A stretch of DNA of 64,000 nucleotides from Opitutia bacterium UBA4506 (GCA_002388665.1 DGMY01000027.1:21388-85387), one strand, 5' to 3'; counted from the first letter of the stretch, positions 36,755-47,982 are shown. The notes: generated by a model from the letters alone, not told the origin. A program made the numbers and translations.

Positions 36755-37846
36755 ATGACCATGTACCTCCGCCGGGGAATCCTCTCTCAATGGGCAGGGA
36801 TCGTCGCGTTTCACGTCTTCGCCATATCTCTCTGCGCCGACGAATCGACCCCGCCACCAGAGGAAGCGGACCCAAATACCGAACGGCCCCAGCGGATTAG
36901 CAGTCGGGCCCCCGAACAGGGAGAGGTCGCCGAGGATGAAAACGACGGGTTACTCGAAGGGGCCGACTACGACTATCTCGACGATACAAAAAACCAGGTC
37001 TACCTCACGTTTGCCGAAAACCTGCAGATCCTCGACAGCGTTCTCTCCGGGGGGATCGAGCTCGACGATACCACTTTCGAAAACCATTTCCGCCTCCTTC
37101 CCTACCTCGTCTACGATGAGAGCGACTCGAGCGACTTCGCATTGAAACTGGACTACTCCGCATCGATCCACCTTCGCCGACTGCAGAAGAAGCTGCAGAT
37201 CATCATCGACAACGGGGACCTCGCGCCACTCCCGAGCACGCAGCCCGACGAGGAGGATAGCGACCCCCAGATCGGCCTCCAACGTCTCATCCTGCGCCAC
37301 ACGTCCGTCAAGCTCGGGGCCCAGGTCCGGTGGCCTCCCGTCCTCTATGGCATCGTTTCATGGAGCCACCCTTTCACTCTCCGGCAGTGGCAGATCAACC
37401 CCCGCTACGATGTATTTTATCAGACCAATGATGATGGGTTCGGCACCGGGGGAAATCTGCAAGTGGGTCGCTGGTGGGACCAAAACACCTTCGCCCTCGA
37501 CAGCGGATTTCGGATCACCGAGGCCACGGAAGGTATTGAGTGGGCCTCGGCCGCTACGCTCGGCCATGTGATTCGGCTCATCGACCCCCAGGACCCTCAA
37601 CCTCTCGTATCCGCGCGCGCCTACAATGAGGGGATCAACCTGATCTACCGTATTTCGGGTCACATCAGCGGCCACAAAACTATCGACGAGCACCAGGTCA
37701 TTTTGAACTACCGGTATCCGCTCCGCAAAAACTGGCTGTTCCTATTTGCCAGTCCCGAAATCAATTGGCAGCGTTCCAACAACTGGGCACCCGAGACTCG
37801 TATCCGCGTCGGCGTGGACATCCTTTTCTGGGGGATTACTCATTGA
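36755..37846 (+). CDS. Predicted secreted or outer-membrane protein
   Basis: This is a 363-residue protein with a signal peptide (about 1-30, ending ISLCADES). An acidic, proline-rich linker (about 32-70) follows. The rest alternates hydrophobic and polar residues with many aromatics, and RYPLRKNWLFLFASPEINWQ and RIRVGVDILFWG near the end look like barrel strands. I do not recognise a named family. It lies 15 bases after ruvC and could share its transcript. Function is unknown; a surface or porin-like role is inferred only from composition. Confidence 0.65.
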   Translation: MTMYLRRGILSQWAGIVAFHVFAISLCADESTPPPEEADPNTERPQRISSRAPEQGEVAEDENDGLLEGADYDYLDDTKNQVYLTFAENLQILDSVLSGGIELDDTTFENHFRLLPYLVYDESDSSDFALKLDYSASIHLRRLQKKLQIIIDNGDLAPLPSTQPDEEDSDPQIGLQRLILRHTSVKLGAQVRWPPVLYGIVSWSHPFTLRQWQINPRYDVFYQTNDDGFGTGGNLQVGRWWDQNTFALDSGFRITEATEGIEWASAATLGHVIRLIDPQDPQPLVSARAYNEGINLIYRISGHISGHKTIDEHQVILNYRYPLRKNWLFLFASPEINWQRSNNWAPETRIRVGVDILFWGITH

Positions 37847-37918
37847 GAAACTGAGCAGGTTCAGCGGACCCCACCGCAGCAGCCCCCTGCCCAAGTCATG
37901 ATGAAGCGCTTCTCGGCA

Positions 37919-39106
37919 CTACGCCAAAATGGGCGCTTCTTCCATCGGTTCCTCGACAACGAGATTCCCGACGCTCGGCTTGAGGGGGTAGCGGAAGAGA
38001 CGTCCTTCATAATTTCTCAGAACGATTTCATCCTCGGTTACCTTCTCCACGTAATCCGGATTGATCGGGATCTTCCCTCCACCTCCGGGCGCATCGATCA
38101 CAAACTGCGGTATCGCGTATCCGGTGGTGTTCCCACGCAACGAACGAATGATCTCCACACCTTTCTCGACCGATGTACGGAAGTGAGCACTACCCGTGAT
38201 CAAATCACACTGGTACAAATAATACGGCCGCACACGCATCATTAGCAGCCGGTGCACCAAGGATCGGTAGATCTCGGGATCATCGTTCACTCCCTTCAGG
38301 AGAACCGACTGATTTCCGATCGGAGTCCCCGACATCGATAGGCGTTCACAAGCCCGGTAGAGCTCTTCCGTGCACTCCTTTGGATGGTTCACATGGATAC
38401 TCAACCAAATCGGTCCGTGTTTGCGAAGGATTGCGCAGAACTTATCGTTCAAACGCTGCGGCAAGAAGACCGGGATCCGGCTGCCGATCCGGATAAATTC
38501 AACGTGGGGAATCGCCCGCAAGCGACCGAGTAGGTAATCGAGTTTGGTGTCGCTCAGAAGCAGCGGATCACCCCCGCTCAACAGCACATCCCGAATCTCG
38601 GGGTGGTTCTCAATATATTCGAGGCCCGCTTCAAAACTGGGGTGAAAGTTATAATCCTGCGCGTTCGAGACCAGGCGACTCCGGGTACAATAGCGACAGT
38701 ACGAGGCACACCGATCGGTGACCAGGAACAGAACGCGGTCTGGATAGCGGTGCACGAGGCCCTTGACCGGCATAGTCGACTCCTCCCCGACGGGATCGAG
38801 CAACTCCTCCGGTGCGATTCGGCTCTCCCCGCCGCGCGGGATCATCTGCAAACGCACTGGACAGTTCGGATCCTCTGGATCCAGCAAATTGAAAAAATAT
38901 GGAGTGATCGCCAGCGACAATTTGTGTTGGGCAAACTGAACCCCTGCTTTCTCATCAGGGGTCAGGGTCATATACTTCTCCAGCTCCTCTACCGATGTGA
39001 TACGATTCTGGAGCTGCCAGCGCCAGCTCTTCCACTTTTCCTCCGGGACATCTGACCAGTGCCCCTGGCCTTTAAACCATTTTTCACGGCGATCGTGTGG
39101 ATACAT
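37919..39106 (-). CDS. kamA: Lysine 2,3-aminomutase family radical SAM enzyme
   Basis: This is a 395-residue radical SAM, PLP-dependent aminomutase. The cluster motif is CASYCRYC (C-x3-C-x2-C) after FLVTD. The substrate region YQCDLITGSAHFRTSVEKG and the stretch FVIDAPGGGGKIP match KamA, including the acidic residues that hold lysine. It converts L-lysine to beta-lysine. Length and the conserved C-terminal PLP region favour KamA over the shorter EpmB. The usual osmolyte partner ablB (acetyltransferase) is not adjacent. It is divergent from carA. Confidence 0.85.
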   Translation of the reverse strand: MYPHDRREKWFKGQGHWSDVPEEKWKSWRWQLQNRITSVEELEKYMTLTPDEKAGVQFAQHKLSLAITPYFFNLLDPEDPNCPVRLQMIPRGGESRIAPEELLDPVGEESTMPVKGLVHRYPDRVLFLVTDRCASYCRYCTRSRLVSNAQDYNFHPSFEAGLEYIENHPEIRDVLLSGGDPLLLSDTKLDYLLGRLRAIPHVEFIRIGSRIPVFLPQRLNDKFCAILRKHGPIWLSIHVNHPKECTEELYRACERLSMSGTPIGNQSVLLKGVNDDPEIYRSLVHRLLMMRVRPYYLYQCDLITGSAHFRTSVEKGVEIIRSLRGNTTGYAIPQFVIDAPGGGGKIPINPDYVEKVTEDEIVLRNYEGRLFRYPLKPSVGNLVVEEPMEEAPILA

Positions 39107-39288
39107 AAAATTACTTTCTAACTCTTATTCTTAAAAAAGGAGACGGTATAAAGACATCCCCTGAAAGTCAAAGTCTCGGGAGATTTCGCTCTTCGCCATG
39201 CGCGAATCTCAGTGCGATTTGAAATTCCCCTGCAAAACCTGCGGTTTTTTCTTTGCGCCCGACACCGCAAGCGATCACAAAGACCAAC

Positions 39289-40446
<1,158 letters not shown>

Positions 40447-40849
40447 TCCGCTCGCGGTTTCGCATCTCGCCATTCCGGTACTTTCAATTGACGGCCGCCC
40501 TCCCCTCTAGCCAGGGGACGGGTGAGCCGTTTTTTTTGGCTCCTATCATTACCGCCAGTCTTTGCTCCCTCGCAGGGAACACCTTGCTTTCACAAAGAGA
40601 AGCCCCCCGATTGCCTCGACTGAACGAGCTGGCCAATCCGACGACAAAGACACCCCACGCCCCGGAGGTATCGAAAAATGCGGCGGACCAGCTTCCACAA
40701 GCCGACCGGTAGTCAATCAGTGGTTCGGACCCCTTCCGTGAGCTCACACTGAATCACAAAATAGGACGAACTATCAAGACGTCACCTGGACGCCTTGTGA
40801 TGCAGGTCCTCCCGTTACGGTTGAGAGAACCGCTGTACCCTAGCGGGGA
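40447..40849. other. Orphan region, possible degraded element
   Basis: These 403 bases lie between convergent carA and a small lipoprotein gene. Open frames exist on both strands (about 40488-40712 plus, 40484-40747 minus), but neither shows a recognised fold, signal or ribosome-binding site. A GAGCC-T-rich loop-GGCTC hairpin occurs at about 40528-40546, and CCGCT-N7-AGCGG at 40831-40847. The latter may end the lipoprotein transcript. The region may be a repeat or a pseudogene remnant. Confidence 0.35.
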
Positions 40850-41119
40850 TTAGTAATCCCGCAGTGTAATCAACCCCCAGAGGAGTGTTACACTGTCGCC
40901 GCTGTAGTTATCACGAGTAGTTACGTCGTTGACCGACACATCAGCAGTCGTGAGTCCAGGACGCTTGAAAGTTCCTTGTTCCGACTTAACGATCCCGAAG
41001 AAGTTATAACCTTCGTTCGGATTGAGCATATTCTCACGCTGGGCGGTGGTCGGACCGGTATTGCATCCGGACAGGGCTACGAGGCAAAGAGCAGTCAACA
41101 ACAGGGCGAATTTTTTCAT
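40850..41119 (-). CDS. Small predicted lipoprotein
   Basis: This is an 89-residue protein. The start at 41119 gives a clean lipoprotein signal (MKKFALLLTALCLVALSGC, lipobox LSGC, Cys19). The mature part is about 70 residues, with ENMLNPNEGYNFFGIVKSEQGTF and a Thr/Asp-rich middle. No family is recognised. It could be an entericidin-like or general envelope lipoprotein, but there is no direct evidence. It lies 64 bases downstream of another secreted-protein gene on the same strand. Confidence 0.75.
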   Translation of the reverse strand: MKKFALLLTALCLVALSGCNTGPTTAQRENMLNPNEGYNFFGIVKSEQGTFKRPGLTTADVSVNDVTTRDNYSGDSVTLLWGLITLRDY

Positions 41120-41183
41120 CTCGACCAGAATCGACTCCCTCGTGGGATTTGGCAATGAAATTTTAGCCCTTAACCGATGAACC

Positions 41184-41699
41184 TTACTCTCGGACCATTC
41201 TTGCGCGAAGAAGTATCTTTGCGGTCCCACCGTTCGACCGGAGCAATTCCACTCCGTCGACGTATAGGATCTCTTCACCGTCCTCCTCGACAAATCGCTC
41301 TTTCATCTGCCGCTCAGTATTCAACTCGGCATCGTAGGGAATCCAAACCAACCGATTCTCTTTGAGAAATCCCCGGTAGGTGACGGTCTCCCCTTTCTGG
41401 GTCACGTCGGCAAACAATAGGCCGTTGCGAAAATAATTGCTGGATTCGACAAAGGTCATCTCGCCGTCCACCTCGAACGCCGTGAGTCCTTTAACCGCAT
41501 CGCCACTCTTCCAATATTCTGCGGCGAGCGGAAGGGTTCGCAGAATCTTCCCGGAAGATTCGATCGAGAGTTCCCCTTTCCACGTCCCCACGTAGCGATC
41601 CAAATAGGCCTGTGCCTCCGCTTTCTTGTCGGAAGATGCGTTCGCCGATCCACCCGCCGCGAAGCTCAATAATGACAGCAAAAATATAAACCGGAGCAT
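41184..41699 (-). CDS. Secreted lipocalin-like (DUF1579-type) protein
   Basis: This is a 171-residue protein with a signal peptide (about 1-22). YVGTWKGELSI near the N-terminus of the mature part, then alternating strands including NYFRNGLLFADVTQKGETVTYRGFL, resemble small lipocalin-like domains that measure or bind hydrophobic ligands (DUF1579-like). The start at 41699 is chosen for the signal peptide. Function is unknown. It may form a unit with the downstream lipoprotein gene. Confidence 0.65.
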   Translation of the reverse strand: MLRFIFLLSLLSFAAGGSANASSDKKAEAQAYLDRYVGTWKGELSIESSGKILRTLPLAAEYWKSGDAVKGLTAFEVDGEMTFVESSNYFRNGLLFADVTQKGETVTYRGFLKENRLVWIPYDAELNTERQMKERFVEEDGEEILYVDGVELLRSNGGTAKILLRARMVRE

Positions 41700-41777
41700 A
41701 CGAAACACACCATAATCAATGGGAGCCATTCCGGTCAACCCACAGAAGCATGGGTCCTCGATCTTCCAAAGCGAGCG

Positions 41778-42398
41778 CTACGAAGCCTGTTCCTTGAGGG
41801 GAATCCCCCGACGACCGTCTACTTCAACAGTCGCCATCCCACAGATTCCGGCAGCCTGCAGACCCGCTTTTCCGTCCTCAAACACAAGACACTTTCGCGG
41901 GTCCACGCCGAGCTGCTCCGCCGCGAGGAGAAAACAATCGGGAGCTGGCTTGCAGCGGGACACGTCCTCGGCCGCCACAATCACATCTACCATTTCAATC
42001 AAGCCCGTCACTTCGAGTGACTTTTCCACGGCGACCCGAGCGCTCCCCGAAGCCACACCGGTCGGAATCCCGTGCTGATGGGCGTAGCGCAAATGTTCCA
42101 CTACGTCGGTAAAGGACCGCAAGGTGTCGATTTTACGGTGATAGAAATCTTCCTTATACTCACCGACAAGATCGGCGTTCAGGGCATCGCCAAACCGTTC
42201 ATTCAGCTCGAGGACAACCTGCTCCAGGGATTTTCCCGCCGACGCATAAAAGTAGTCGACCGGCAGATTCCAGGTCGCGCCCGCCTCTCGAAGTCCAAAA
42301 TTCCATGCCTCCAGATGAAGTGGCATCGAATCAATCAACGTTCCGTCACAATCAAAAATATAGGCATCGAAGTGCCCAGTTGGGAGAGCTAGCAGCAT
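41778..42398 (-). CDS. HAD-superfamily sugar phosphatase
   Basis: This is a 206-residue HAD subfamily IA phosphatase. FDCDGTLIDSMPLHLEAW has the nucleophile aspartate, GVASGSARVAVEKSL is motif II, and CKPAPDCFLLAAEQL with CLVFEDGKAGLQAA gives motifs III and IV. The cap domain and length resemble YqaB and beta-phosphoglucomutase relatives, so the likely substrate is a sugar phosphate such as fructose-1-phosphate (inference). It is divergent from mntR across a 200-base gap. Confidence 0.87.
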   Translation of the reverse strand: MLLALPTGHFDAYIFDCDGTLIDSMPLHLEAWNFGLREAGATWNLPVDYFYASAGKSLEQVVLELNERFGDALNADLVGEYKEDFYHRKIDTLRSFTDVVEHLRYAHQHGIPTGVASGSARVAVEKSLEVTGLIEMVDVIVAAEDVSRCKPAPDCFLLAAEQLGVDPRKCLVFEDGKAGLQAAGICGMATVEVDGRRGIPLKEQAS

Positions 42399-42598
42399 GG
42401 TATGCGAAAAGGGAGCACTCGATTTCCAATCAGGTCAAAAGCAATTCTCAATCTTTCCAGAAACGTTACATATGGGATCGTCATTGCGATCCTTCGAAGC
42501 AATTCATGTACCCGATTGTTGGAAACAAATCCCAAATCTACCCCAAATCGATATTCCGCTTTCAAACAGGTGCGTTGTCCTCATACTCCGCTATAGGT

Positions 42599-43051
42599 AT
42601 GTCTGAAACAAAAAAACAGATAGGCGATAAGCGCAAACGGCTGCGCAGCACCCATCGAGCCATCCGCGGACAGCATCGTGACGAGCGTACGGAGGACTAT
42701 GTCGAGTCGGTCTATCGCAGGGAGCGAAAAGAACTCACTACACGAGTCGTCGATCTGCAGAAAATTTTTGCAGTCTCCCACGTTACAGTGATTCGCGCGG
42801 TCGACAAACTTTGCGAAGAGGGATTTCTCGAACGCGGCGACAACGGGATCACACTGACTCCAAAGGGAAAGGATCTCGGGGCCCGATGCTATGAACGGCA
42901 CCAGCTCATTGAATCGTTTCTTGTATCGCTCGGTGTCTCCGAAGACATCGCCTCACACGACGCCGAGGGGATTGAACACCATCTCAGCCCCGAAACTTTG
43001 GCCGCGATGCGCCAACATCTCGGGAGTTCAAGATCGTCGGTCTCTTCCTAG
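42599..43051 (+). CDS. mntR: MntR-type DtxR-family metal-dependent repressor
   Basis: This is a 150-residue cytoplasmic regulator. A winged helix (about 35-100: TTRVVDLQKIFAVSHVTVIRAV, then ERGDNGITLTPKG) is followed by the metal-binding dimerisation domain with CYERHQLIESFLVSLGV and DAEGIEHHLSPET, which holds the His, Glu and His ligands. It is expected to bind DNA when Mn(II) is present. The ATG at 42599 is chosen because the longer open frame upstream has no family match. It lies 4 kb from the metal ABC operon, whose promoter carries an MntR-box-like dyad. An IR GGATCG-N6-CGATCC lies upstream at 42475-42492. Confidence 0.85.
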   Translation: MSETKKQIGDKRKRLRSTHRAIRGQHRDERTEDYVESVYRRERKELTTRVVDLQKIFAVSHVTVIRAVDKLCEEGFLERGDNGITLTPKGKDLGARCYERHQLIESFLVSLGVSEDIASHDAEGIEHHLSPETLAAMRQHLGSSRSSVSS

Positions 43052-43144
43052 TTCAATTCGCTCCGGCGGAGGAGAGAGGTCAATCCCCCGCCGATGGTAT
43101 CCAGATCCGGGACACAAACCGAGGGAGCCCGGCTCTCCGTTGGA

Positions 43145-44389
43145 TCAAGAAGCAGAAGCGACCCGAAGCGCGTCCAAACGGGCTTTCTCCGATCGAGGAC
43201 GACCGGGGAAACAAACACGACCAACGGCTTCCTCAAAATCCTGTGCTCCCCGCAGAAGTCCAATTTCCAGCCGCAGGAAATAAATCGGCAGCCCAAAATC
43301 GATAGTAGAACCGATCCGCACCGCATCTTTCTCGGTCGTGACCAGGAAATCGACCCCAATCTCCTTAGCCTGCTCCCCAATACTCTCGAGCTCGCGATCA
43401 GAGAACCAGTGGTGGTCGAGAAAACGGCGGTTGTAGCGAATCGATGCCCCGTGATCCCGAAGAAATGATTCAAATCCCTCCGGCACCGCAATTCCACTAA
43501 ACGCTCCTACCCGGGCCCCTTTTAATTTGGAGACCGGGAATTTCTCTTTGAGATCCAAGCTTTGAAGATGGGTCGGCCGGTGCGCACACTCAATGATTTC
43601 CACCCCGGGATTGTGCTTGTGAATGAAGGTCTCCAACTCATCCGACGGGGATCCATCCGACTTGGTCAGAAAGACGTAGGAAGCTCTTTTCAAATGACTG
43701 ACTGGCTCCCGCAAGATGCCCCGTGGCAGCAACCGCCGATTCCCAAATGGATTTGTCTTATCCACAAGAACGAGGTTCATGCTCCCTTTCAACGGAAGGT
43801 ACTGCAATCCGTCGTCGAGAATCAGGGTATCGCAGCCAAAACGCCGAATCGCGTAGGCTCCGGCCTTTACCCGGTTCTTGTCGACCAACACGTGAACGCC
43901 GGGGAGGTTGCGGGCCAGCATGAAAGGCTCGTCCCCCGCTTCCTGTGGTCCCATCAAAACCTTCTCTCCATCGCTGACGATCCGCGGCGGGGGTTCAGAA
44001 ACGTGAGTAAGTGCCCTCCACCATTTCCGGTAAAAGGGCTCTTTCTTGCTTTTGTACCCACGGCTGAGGATGGCGACTTTCCTGCCTTGCTCGTGGAGAC
44101 TGCGGGCGAATTTCTCGACGACTGGAGTTTTCCCCGTCCCGCCCACTGTCAGGTTCCCCACGACGACAACCAGGCACCCCAGTGGCCGATTGCGGAAAAT
44201 CCGATTACTGTAGAGATACCATCGGAAACGTACGATCGATTCGAACAGATAGGAGAAACCGTTGAGCACCCCGCCAACAATCGTAGCCGAGCGCCCTGTA
44301 CGCCGATCGTACACGACATCGACCAGAAATCCTTCCAGCGCGTCGAGACGGCTTTTCAGTTTCGAATGTTTCTGGGGTTGGGAACTCAC
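43145..44389 (-). CDS. lpxK: Tetraacyldisaccharide 4'-kinase
   Basis: This is a 414-residue inner-membrane kinase that phosphorylates the lipid A precursor, so this is an LPS-making Gram-negative. An N-terminal hydrophobic helix (about 38-66) is followed by Walker [18 protein letters not shown] (about 77-92), the nucleotide region [10 protein letters not shown] and [23 protein letters not shown] occurs near the C-terminus. The C-terminus is about 40 residues longer than typical and basic. It is convergent with mntR. Confidence 0.92.
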   Translation of the reverse strand: MSSQPQKHSKLKSRLDALEGFLVDVVYDRRTGRSATIVGGVLNGFSYLFESIVRFRWYLYSNRIFRNRPLGCLVVVVGNLTVGGTGKTPVVEKFARSLHEQGRKVAILSRGYKSKKEPFYRKWWRALTHVSEPPPRIVSDGEKVLMGPQEAGDEPFMLARNLPGVHVLVDKNRVKAGAYAIRRFGCDTLILDDGLQYLPLKGSMNLVLVDKTNPFGNRRLLPRGILREPVSHLKRASYVFLTKSDGSPSDELETFIHKHNPGVEIIECAHRPTHLQSLDLKEKFPVSKLKGARVGAFSGIAVPEGFESFLRDHGASIRYNRRFLDHHWFSDRELESIGEQAKEIGVDFLVTTEKDAVRIGSTIDFGLPIYFLRLEIGLLRGAQDFEEAVGRVCFPGRPRSEKARLDALRVASAS

Positions 44390-44423
44390 CGAAGGGGGAA
44401 AACCAGCGAAAGGATCACCTGCC

Positions 44424-45809
44424 TTAGGCAGACGGGTGAACCATGCTCATGGGGTCGAGAGCAGTATCGAGGGTTTTCTCATCCAGAAGTCCTTCTTCCA
44501 GGACAACCTCCCGCAATGTTTTATTCTCTGCAAATGCCTTCTTCGCTACTTTCGCAGCGTTATCGTACCCGATATGGGGGTTGAGCGCTGTGACCAACAT
44601 CAACGAGCGCTGTACCAACTGGTCGCAGGTCTCTGTGTTCGCCTCGATTCCCGCTACGCAACGATCTGCAAAGGTTCGCGAAGCATTTCCAAGAACCTTA
44701 ATGGATTCGTGGAGGCTGTAGGCGATCAATGGAATCGTGACGTTCAACTCAAAATGTCCGTCGCGGCCACAAAGGGCTACGGTATTCCCCAGTCCCATCG
44801 CGTACATTGCCGACTGGACCAACATTTCACTCATCACAGGGTTTACCTTCCCCGGCATAATCGAGGAGCCGGGCTGGGTGGATGGCAGCGAAATCTCGCC
44901 GAGCCCCGAGCGTGGCCCGGACCCCAAAAGGCGGATGTCATTTCCGATTTTGGTCAAACTGGCGGCAATCGTCGTGAGAAGACCTGCCACTTCAACCGAG
45001 TCATCCCGGCCGCCTTGCGCTTCAAAGTGATTGTCCGCTTCGCGGAACGAAATCCCCGTATCTTCCGAGAGGATCCGCGCCACTTTACCGGGAAAGTCCG
45101 GGTGACAGTTGATACCGGTACCGACGGCCGTGCCACCAATGGCCAGTTCGGCCAGAATCCCGACCGCTTTCTCGGCCCGAGCGACAGACTTGCGCGCCTG
45201 AGCCGCATACCCCGAAAACTCCTGCCCGAGGGTGATCGGGGTCGCATCCATCAGGTGGGTGCGACCAATCTTCACAACCTTCTCGAACTCTGCACTCTTT
45301 GCTTCCAAGGCCGCAGCGAGGTGCTCGAGCGAGGGAATCAAAGTCTCCTGGAGCGCCATCGCTACACTGACGTGCAGCACTGTCGGAACGATATCGTTCG
45401 AAGATTGCCCCATGTTGACGTGATCGTTCGGGTGAACCGGATCCTTCGCCCCAATCGGATTGCCAGCGTACTGACAAGCGAGATTGGAGATCACTTCGTT
45501 GATATTCATGTTGGACGAGGTGCCCGAACCGGTTTGAAACACATCGACGGGGAACTGCTCCAGGTGGTCGCCGGCAATCACTTCATCGGCGGCCTTACGA
45601 ATCAGGTCGGCCTTCTCTTTATCGAGGCGCCCCAACTCTTCGTTGGCCGTCGCGCAAGCTGATTTCACCAGCCCCAATCCCTTAATAAATCCGTCAGGCA
45701 TACGATAGCCGCTGACTGGAAAGTTCAACACCGCCCGTTGAGTGGACGCACCATAAAGTGCTTCCTCGGGAACCTGCATTTCACCCATGGAGTCTTTTTC
45801 CGTTCGCAT
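44424..45809 (-). CDS. fumC: Class II fumarate hydratase
   Basis: This is a 461-residue TCA-cycle enzyme that interconverts fumarate and malate. The superfamily signature [16 protein letters not shown] is intact, as are [35 protein letters not shown] and the N-terminal [20 protein letters not shown]. Length matches FumC. The short gap (34 bases) to lpxK downstream may allow shared transcription, but there is no functional link. Confidence 0.95.
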   Translation of the reverse strand: MRTEKDSMGEMQVPEEALYGASTQRAVLNFPVSGYRMPDGFIKGLGLVKSACATANEELGRLDKEKADLIRKAADEVIAGDHLEQFPVDVFQTGSGTSSNMNINEVISNLACQYAGNPIGAKDPVHPNDHVNMGQSSNDIVPTVLHVSVAMALQETLIPSLEHLAAALEAKSAEFEKVVKIGRTHLMDATPITLGQEFSGYAAQARKSVARAEKAVGILAELAIGGTAVGTGINCHPDFPGKVARILSEDTGISFREADNHFEAQGGRDDSVEVAGLLTTIAASLTKIGNDIRLLGSGPRSGLGEISLPSTQPGSSIMPGKVNPVMSEMLVQSAMYAMGLGNTVALCGRDGHFELNVTIPLIAYSLHESIKVLGNASRTFADRCVAGIEANTETCDQLVQRSLMLVTALNPHIGYDNAAKVAKKAFAENKTLREVVLEEGLLDEKTLDTALDPMSMVHPSA

Positions 45810-45882
45810 ATCCGAGAGGATGAAATTCCAAACCTTTGATGGCCAGTCTAAACCGTTTCCACTCCGGGAAAAACCCGTCGCA

Positions 45883-46860
45883 CTAAAACCATTTCATCTT
45901 TTTGAAGAGCAGGATCTGTAGCACGACAATTAAGACCAGTATCCCTGTAAAAACGACGAACGCATACGGGCTGTCGACTCCCGGCATCCCCCCGATGTTG
46001 ATCCCGAACATCCCGGTCAAGAATCCAAGGGGGAGAAAAATCGCCGCAATGACCGAAAGAACATACATATTCTTGTTCAAACGGTCGGCCAGCATGTTCG
46101 CCAGCTCGTCTTTTACGATCTGGCTACGCTCCCGGATCAGATCGAGGTCTTCAATGTATCGGACGAGCCGGTCCTGTATTTCCTGGAATTTTCGGCGGCT
46201 CGCTTGGTCCAACCAATCCTGATCGGAGTTTCGCAGCGAAACCACTACTTCCTTCTGCGGCATGATGTATCGGCGCAGGATAATGGCAGTCTTTCGCAGA
46301 TCAGTGAGTTCGGTCCGTTTCTGGATGTCGGGCTCGTCCAGGATCCCTTCTTCAATGTCATCGACTTGCTCGTTCAAATCGAGGATCACCGGCTCCATCC
46401 GATCGATCAACCTTGTGCTCACTGCAGTGAGAAATTCCGCCGCACCCCGGGGCCCTTTGCCTTCTTTCAATTTTGATTGAATGTCCCCGACTGCCATTAG
46501 ATTCCGACGCTGCATCGTGATGATCCGGTGAGGATCGATCCACATCCTGAGAGATATCATATCTTCCGGGTCGGCGTTTTCATTCAGGTTTACTCCGCGC
46601 AGGATCAACAAGATTCCATTGTCATATTCAACCGACCGGGGGCGCGTCTCCTTGGCCAAAAGAGAGTCCAGAATGATCGGATCCAGATAATCCACGTTGG
46701 CCTGCAGCCACTCCCGCGTCCCTTCGTGTCCTGCGTCCAGGTGGACCCAAGCTAGACGGTCATCCTTCAAACAGTCCCGAATCTCTTCCCCCACAAGAGG
46801 TCGTCCAGACCCTTTGCCATCGATCTCCATGGAAAAAATGATCATGCCCTCGTCGCTCAT
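45883..46860 (-). CDS. CorA/ZntB-family divalent metal transporter (GIN motif)
   Basis: This is a 325-residue protein. A large N-terminal cytoplasmic funnel domain with a long helix (about 150-260) is followed by two C-terminal membrane helices. The loop between them reads MFGINIGGMPGVDSPYAF. The first motif is G286-I287-N288 instead of the Mg-selective GMN of CorA. Such variants are seen in ZntB-type zinc transporters, so the ion is uncertain (Zn or Mg). It lies downstream of the tro-like operon on the same strand, 165 bases away, and might be part of the same metal regulon. Confidence 0.85.
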   Translation of the reverse strand: MSDEGMIIFSMEIDGKGSGRPLVGEEIRDCLKDDRLAWVHLDAGHEGTREWLQANVDYLDPIILDSLLAKETRPRSVEYDNGILLILRGVNLNENADPEDMISLRMWIDPHRIITMQRRNLMAVGDIQSKLKEGKGPRGAAEFLTAVSTRLIDRMEPVILDLNEQVDDIEEGILDEPDIQKRTELTDLRKTAIILRRYIMPQKEVVVSLRNSDQDWLDQASRRKFQEIQDRLVRYIEDLDLIRERSQIVKDELANMLADRLNKNMYVLSVIAAIFLPLGFLTGMFGINIGGMPGVDSPYAFVVFTGILVLIVVLQILLFKKMKWF

Positions 46861-47025
46861 GCTGTCATCATCCCAACTCTACGACAATTGGCAAATCCTG
46901 ATTTCCCCCCGCTCCTCCGGATGGAGGCAGGCCCCGAAAGTACGCCCGGCCTATGCAGCGTCGCTTTTCCGGAATCGCAATGGTACGGCCCAGGCCAACA
47001 GGCGCGACACCCTCCCGGCCCGACT

Positions 47026-47982
47026 CTAGGATTCTTTCAATGGCTTCGCACCAACGGGTTTCTCTTTGATCAGTTTCTTCCCCAGAACCAACCGTGTAAT
47101 CCATCCATACCGAGGCGCGAAAAGCCAAGCTAGGACGAAAAAGATCCCGGTAGCCACCGCCATCATCCCGGTGGTCGTCGTGCTCTCGAATCCAATCATG
47201 GGCGGAATGTACAATGCCATCAGGTGGCCGAAAAACGCACTCGCCGCCCCGATCAGAGAGGCCAGGAAGATCATCAACCCGAGGCGGTCCGTCAAAAGAT
47301 GGGCCGTCGCAGCCGGGGTCACCAGCATGGCGATGACAATAATACTCCCCACTGCCTCGAAAGCGGCCACGGTGGTCACTGCCACTTGCGTCATAAGGAG
47401 ATAGTGCATCAGTTGCGCGTTGATCCCCTGGGTCGTCGCAAGGTCCGGGTCAAACGAGCTGATTCTCAGTTCCTTGAAGAAGGCTACTACGAAGACCAGG
47501 TTGAGTAGGCTCACAATGCCCAAAACGACCGCCGACCGCGGGACTTCGATCAGAAGGTCACCGATCGAAAAGGTCCAGGCCACGTCCCACGCGGCGACTT
47601 CTATCGCCCCATACAATACGCAACCGGGATCCAGGTCGACGTGATCGGCCGCCTGCACAATTAAGAGCAGCCCAATCGCAAACAAGGTTGTAAATACGAT
47701 TCCCATCGAGGCACCACGGTCCACTTTGCCCCAGGTGCTGATCCACTGCGTAAACACCGCCGTCAGTACACCGACAAACGCCGCCCCCACAAACATGGGA
47801 AGGCTCGCTCGCGCACCGGTCACCAGGAAGGCGATGGCCAGCCCCGGCAATACCGCGTGACTGATCGCGTCCCCCATCATGCTCATTTGCCGCAGGACGA
47901 GAAACGATCCCGGCAACGCACAGGCAATCGCGGTCAGGGCCCCGATGACCACAATCCAAGTATCAATCCAGTACCAGTTCAT
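47026..47982 (-). CDS. Metal ABC transporter permease (TroD-like)
   Basis: This is a 318-residue integral membrane permease of the Mn/Zn/Fe ABC family (ABC-3), with about nine helices. Family landmarks are GSFLVLRQMSMMGDAISHAVLPGLAIAFL at the N-terminus and MLVTPAATAHLLTDRL near the cytoplasmic coupling loop. It overlaps the upstream permease-repressor fusion by four bases and should form a heterodimer with it. It is the last gene of the tro-like operon. The C-terminal 20 residues are basic. Confidence 0.9.
   Translation of the reverse strand: MNWYWIDTWIVVIGALTAIACALPGSFLVLRQMSMMGDAISHAVLPGLAIAFLVTGARASLPMFVGAAFVGVLTAVFTQWISTWGKVDRGASMGIVFTTLFAIGLLLIVQAADHVDLDPGCVLYGAIEVAAWDVAWTFSIGDLLIEVPRSAVVLGIVSLLNLVFVVAFFKELRISSFDPDLATTQGINAQLMHYLLMTQVAVTTVAAFEAVGSIIVIAMLVTPAATAHLLTDRLGLMIFLASLIGAASAFFGHLMALYIPPMIGFESTTTTGMMAVATGIFFVLAWLFAPRYGWITRLVLGKKLIKEKPVGAKPLKES

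Noticed and set aside
37919..39106. EpmB (EF-P lysine aminomutase) instead of KamA
   Set aside because: Length (395 residues), the intact DAPGGGGK region and the substrate-binding acidic residues fit KamA better, and no epmA or efp lies nearby.
40484..40747. Small genes on either strand of the carA-lipoprotein gap
   Set aside because: No ribosome-binding site, no signal or domain, and the two frames overlap each other. Kept only as an orphan region.
44262..45662. Long open frame (466 codons) on the plus strand antisense to fumC
   Set aside because: The sense frame is unmistakable fumarase with its signature motif. The antisense frame has no family features and reflects codon bias.
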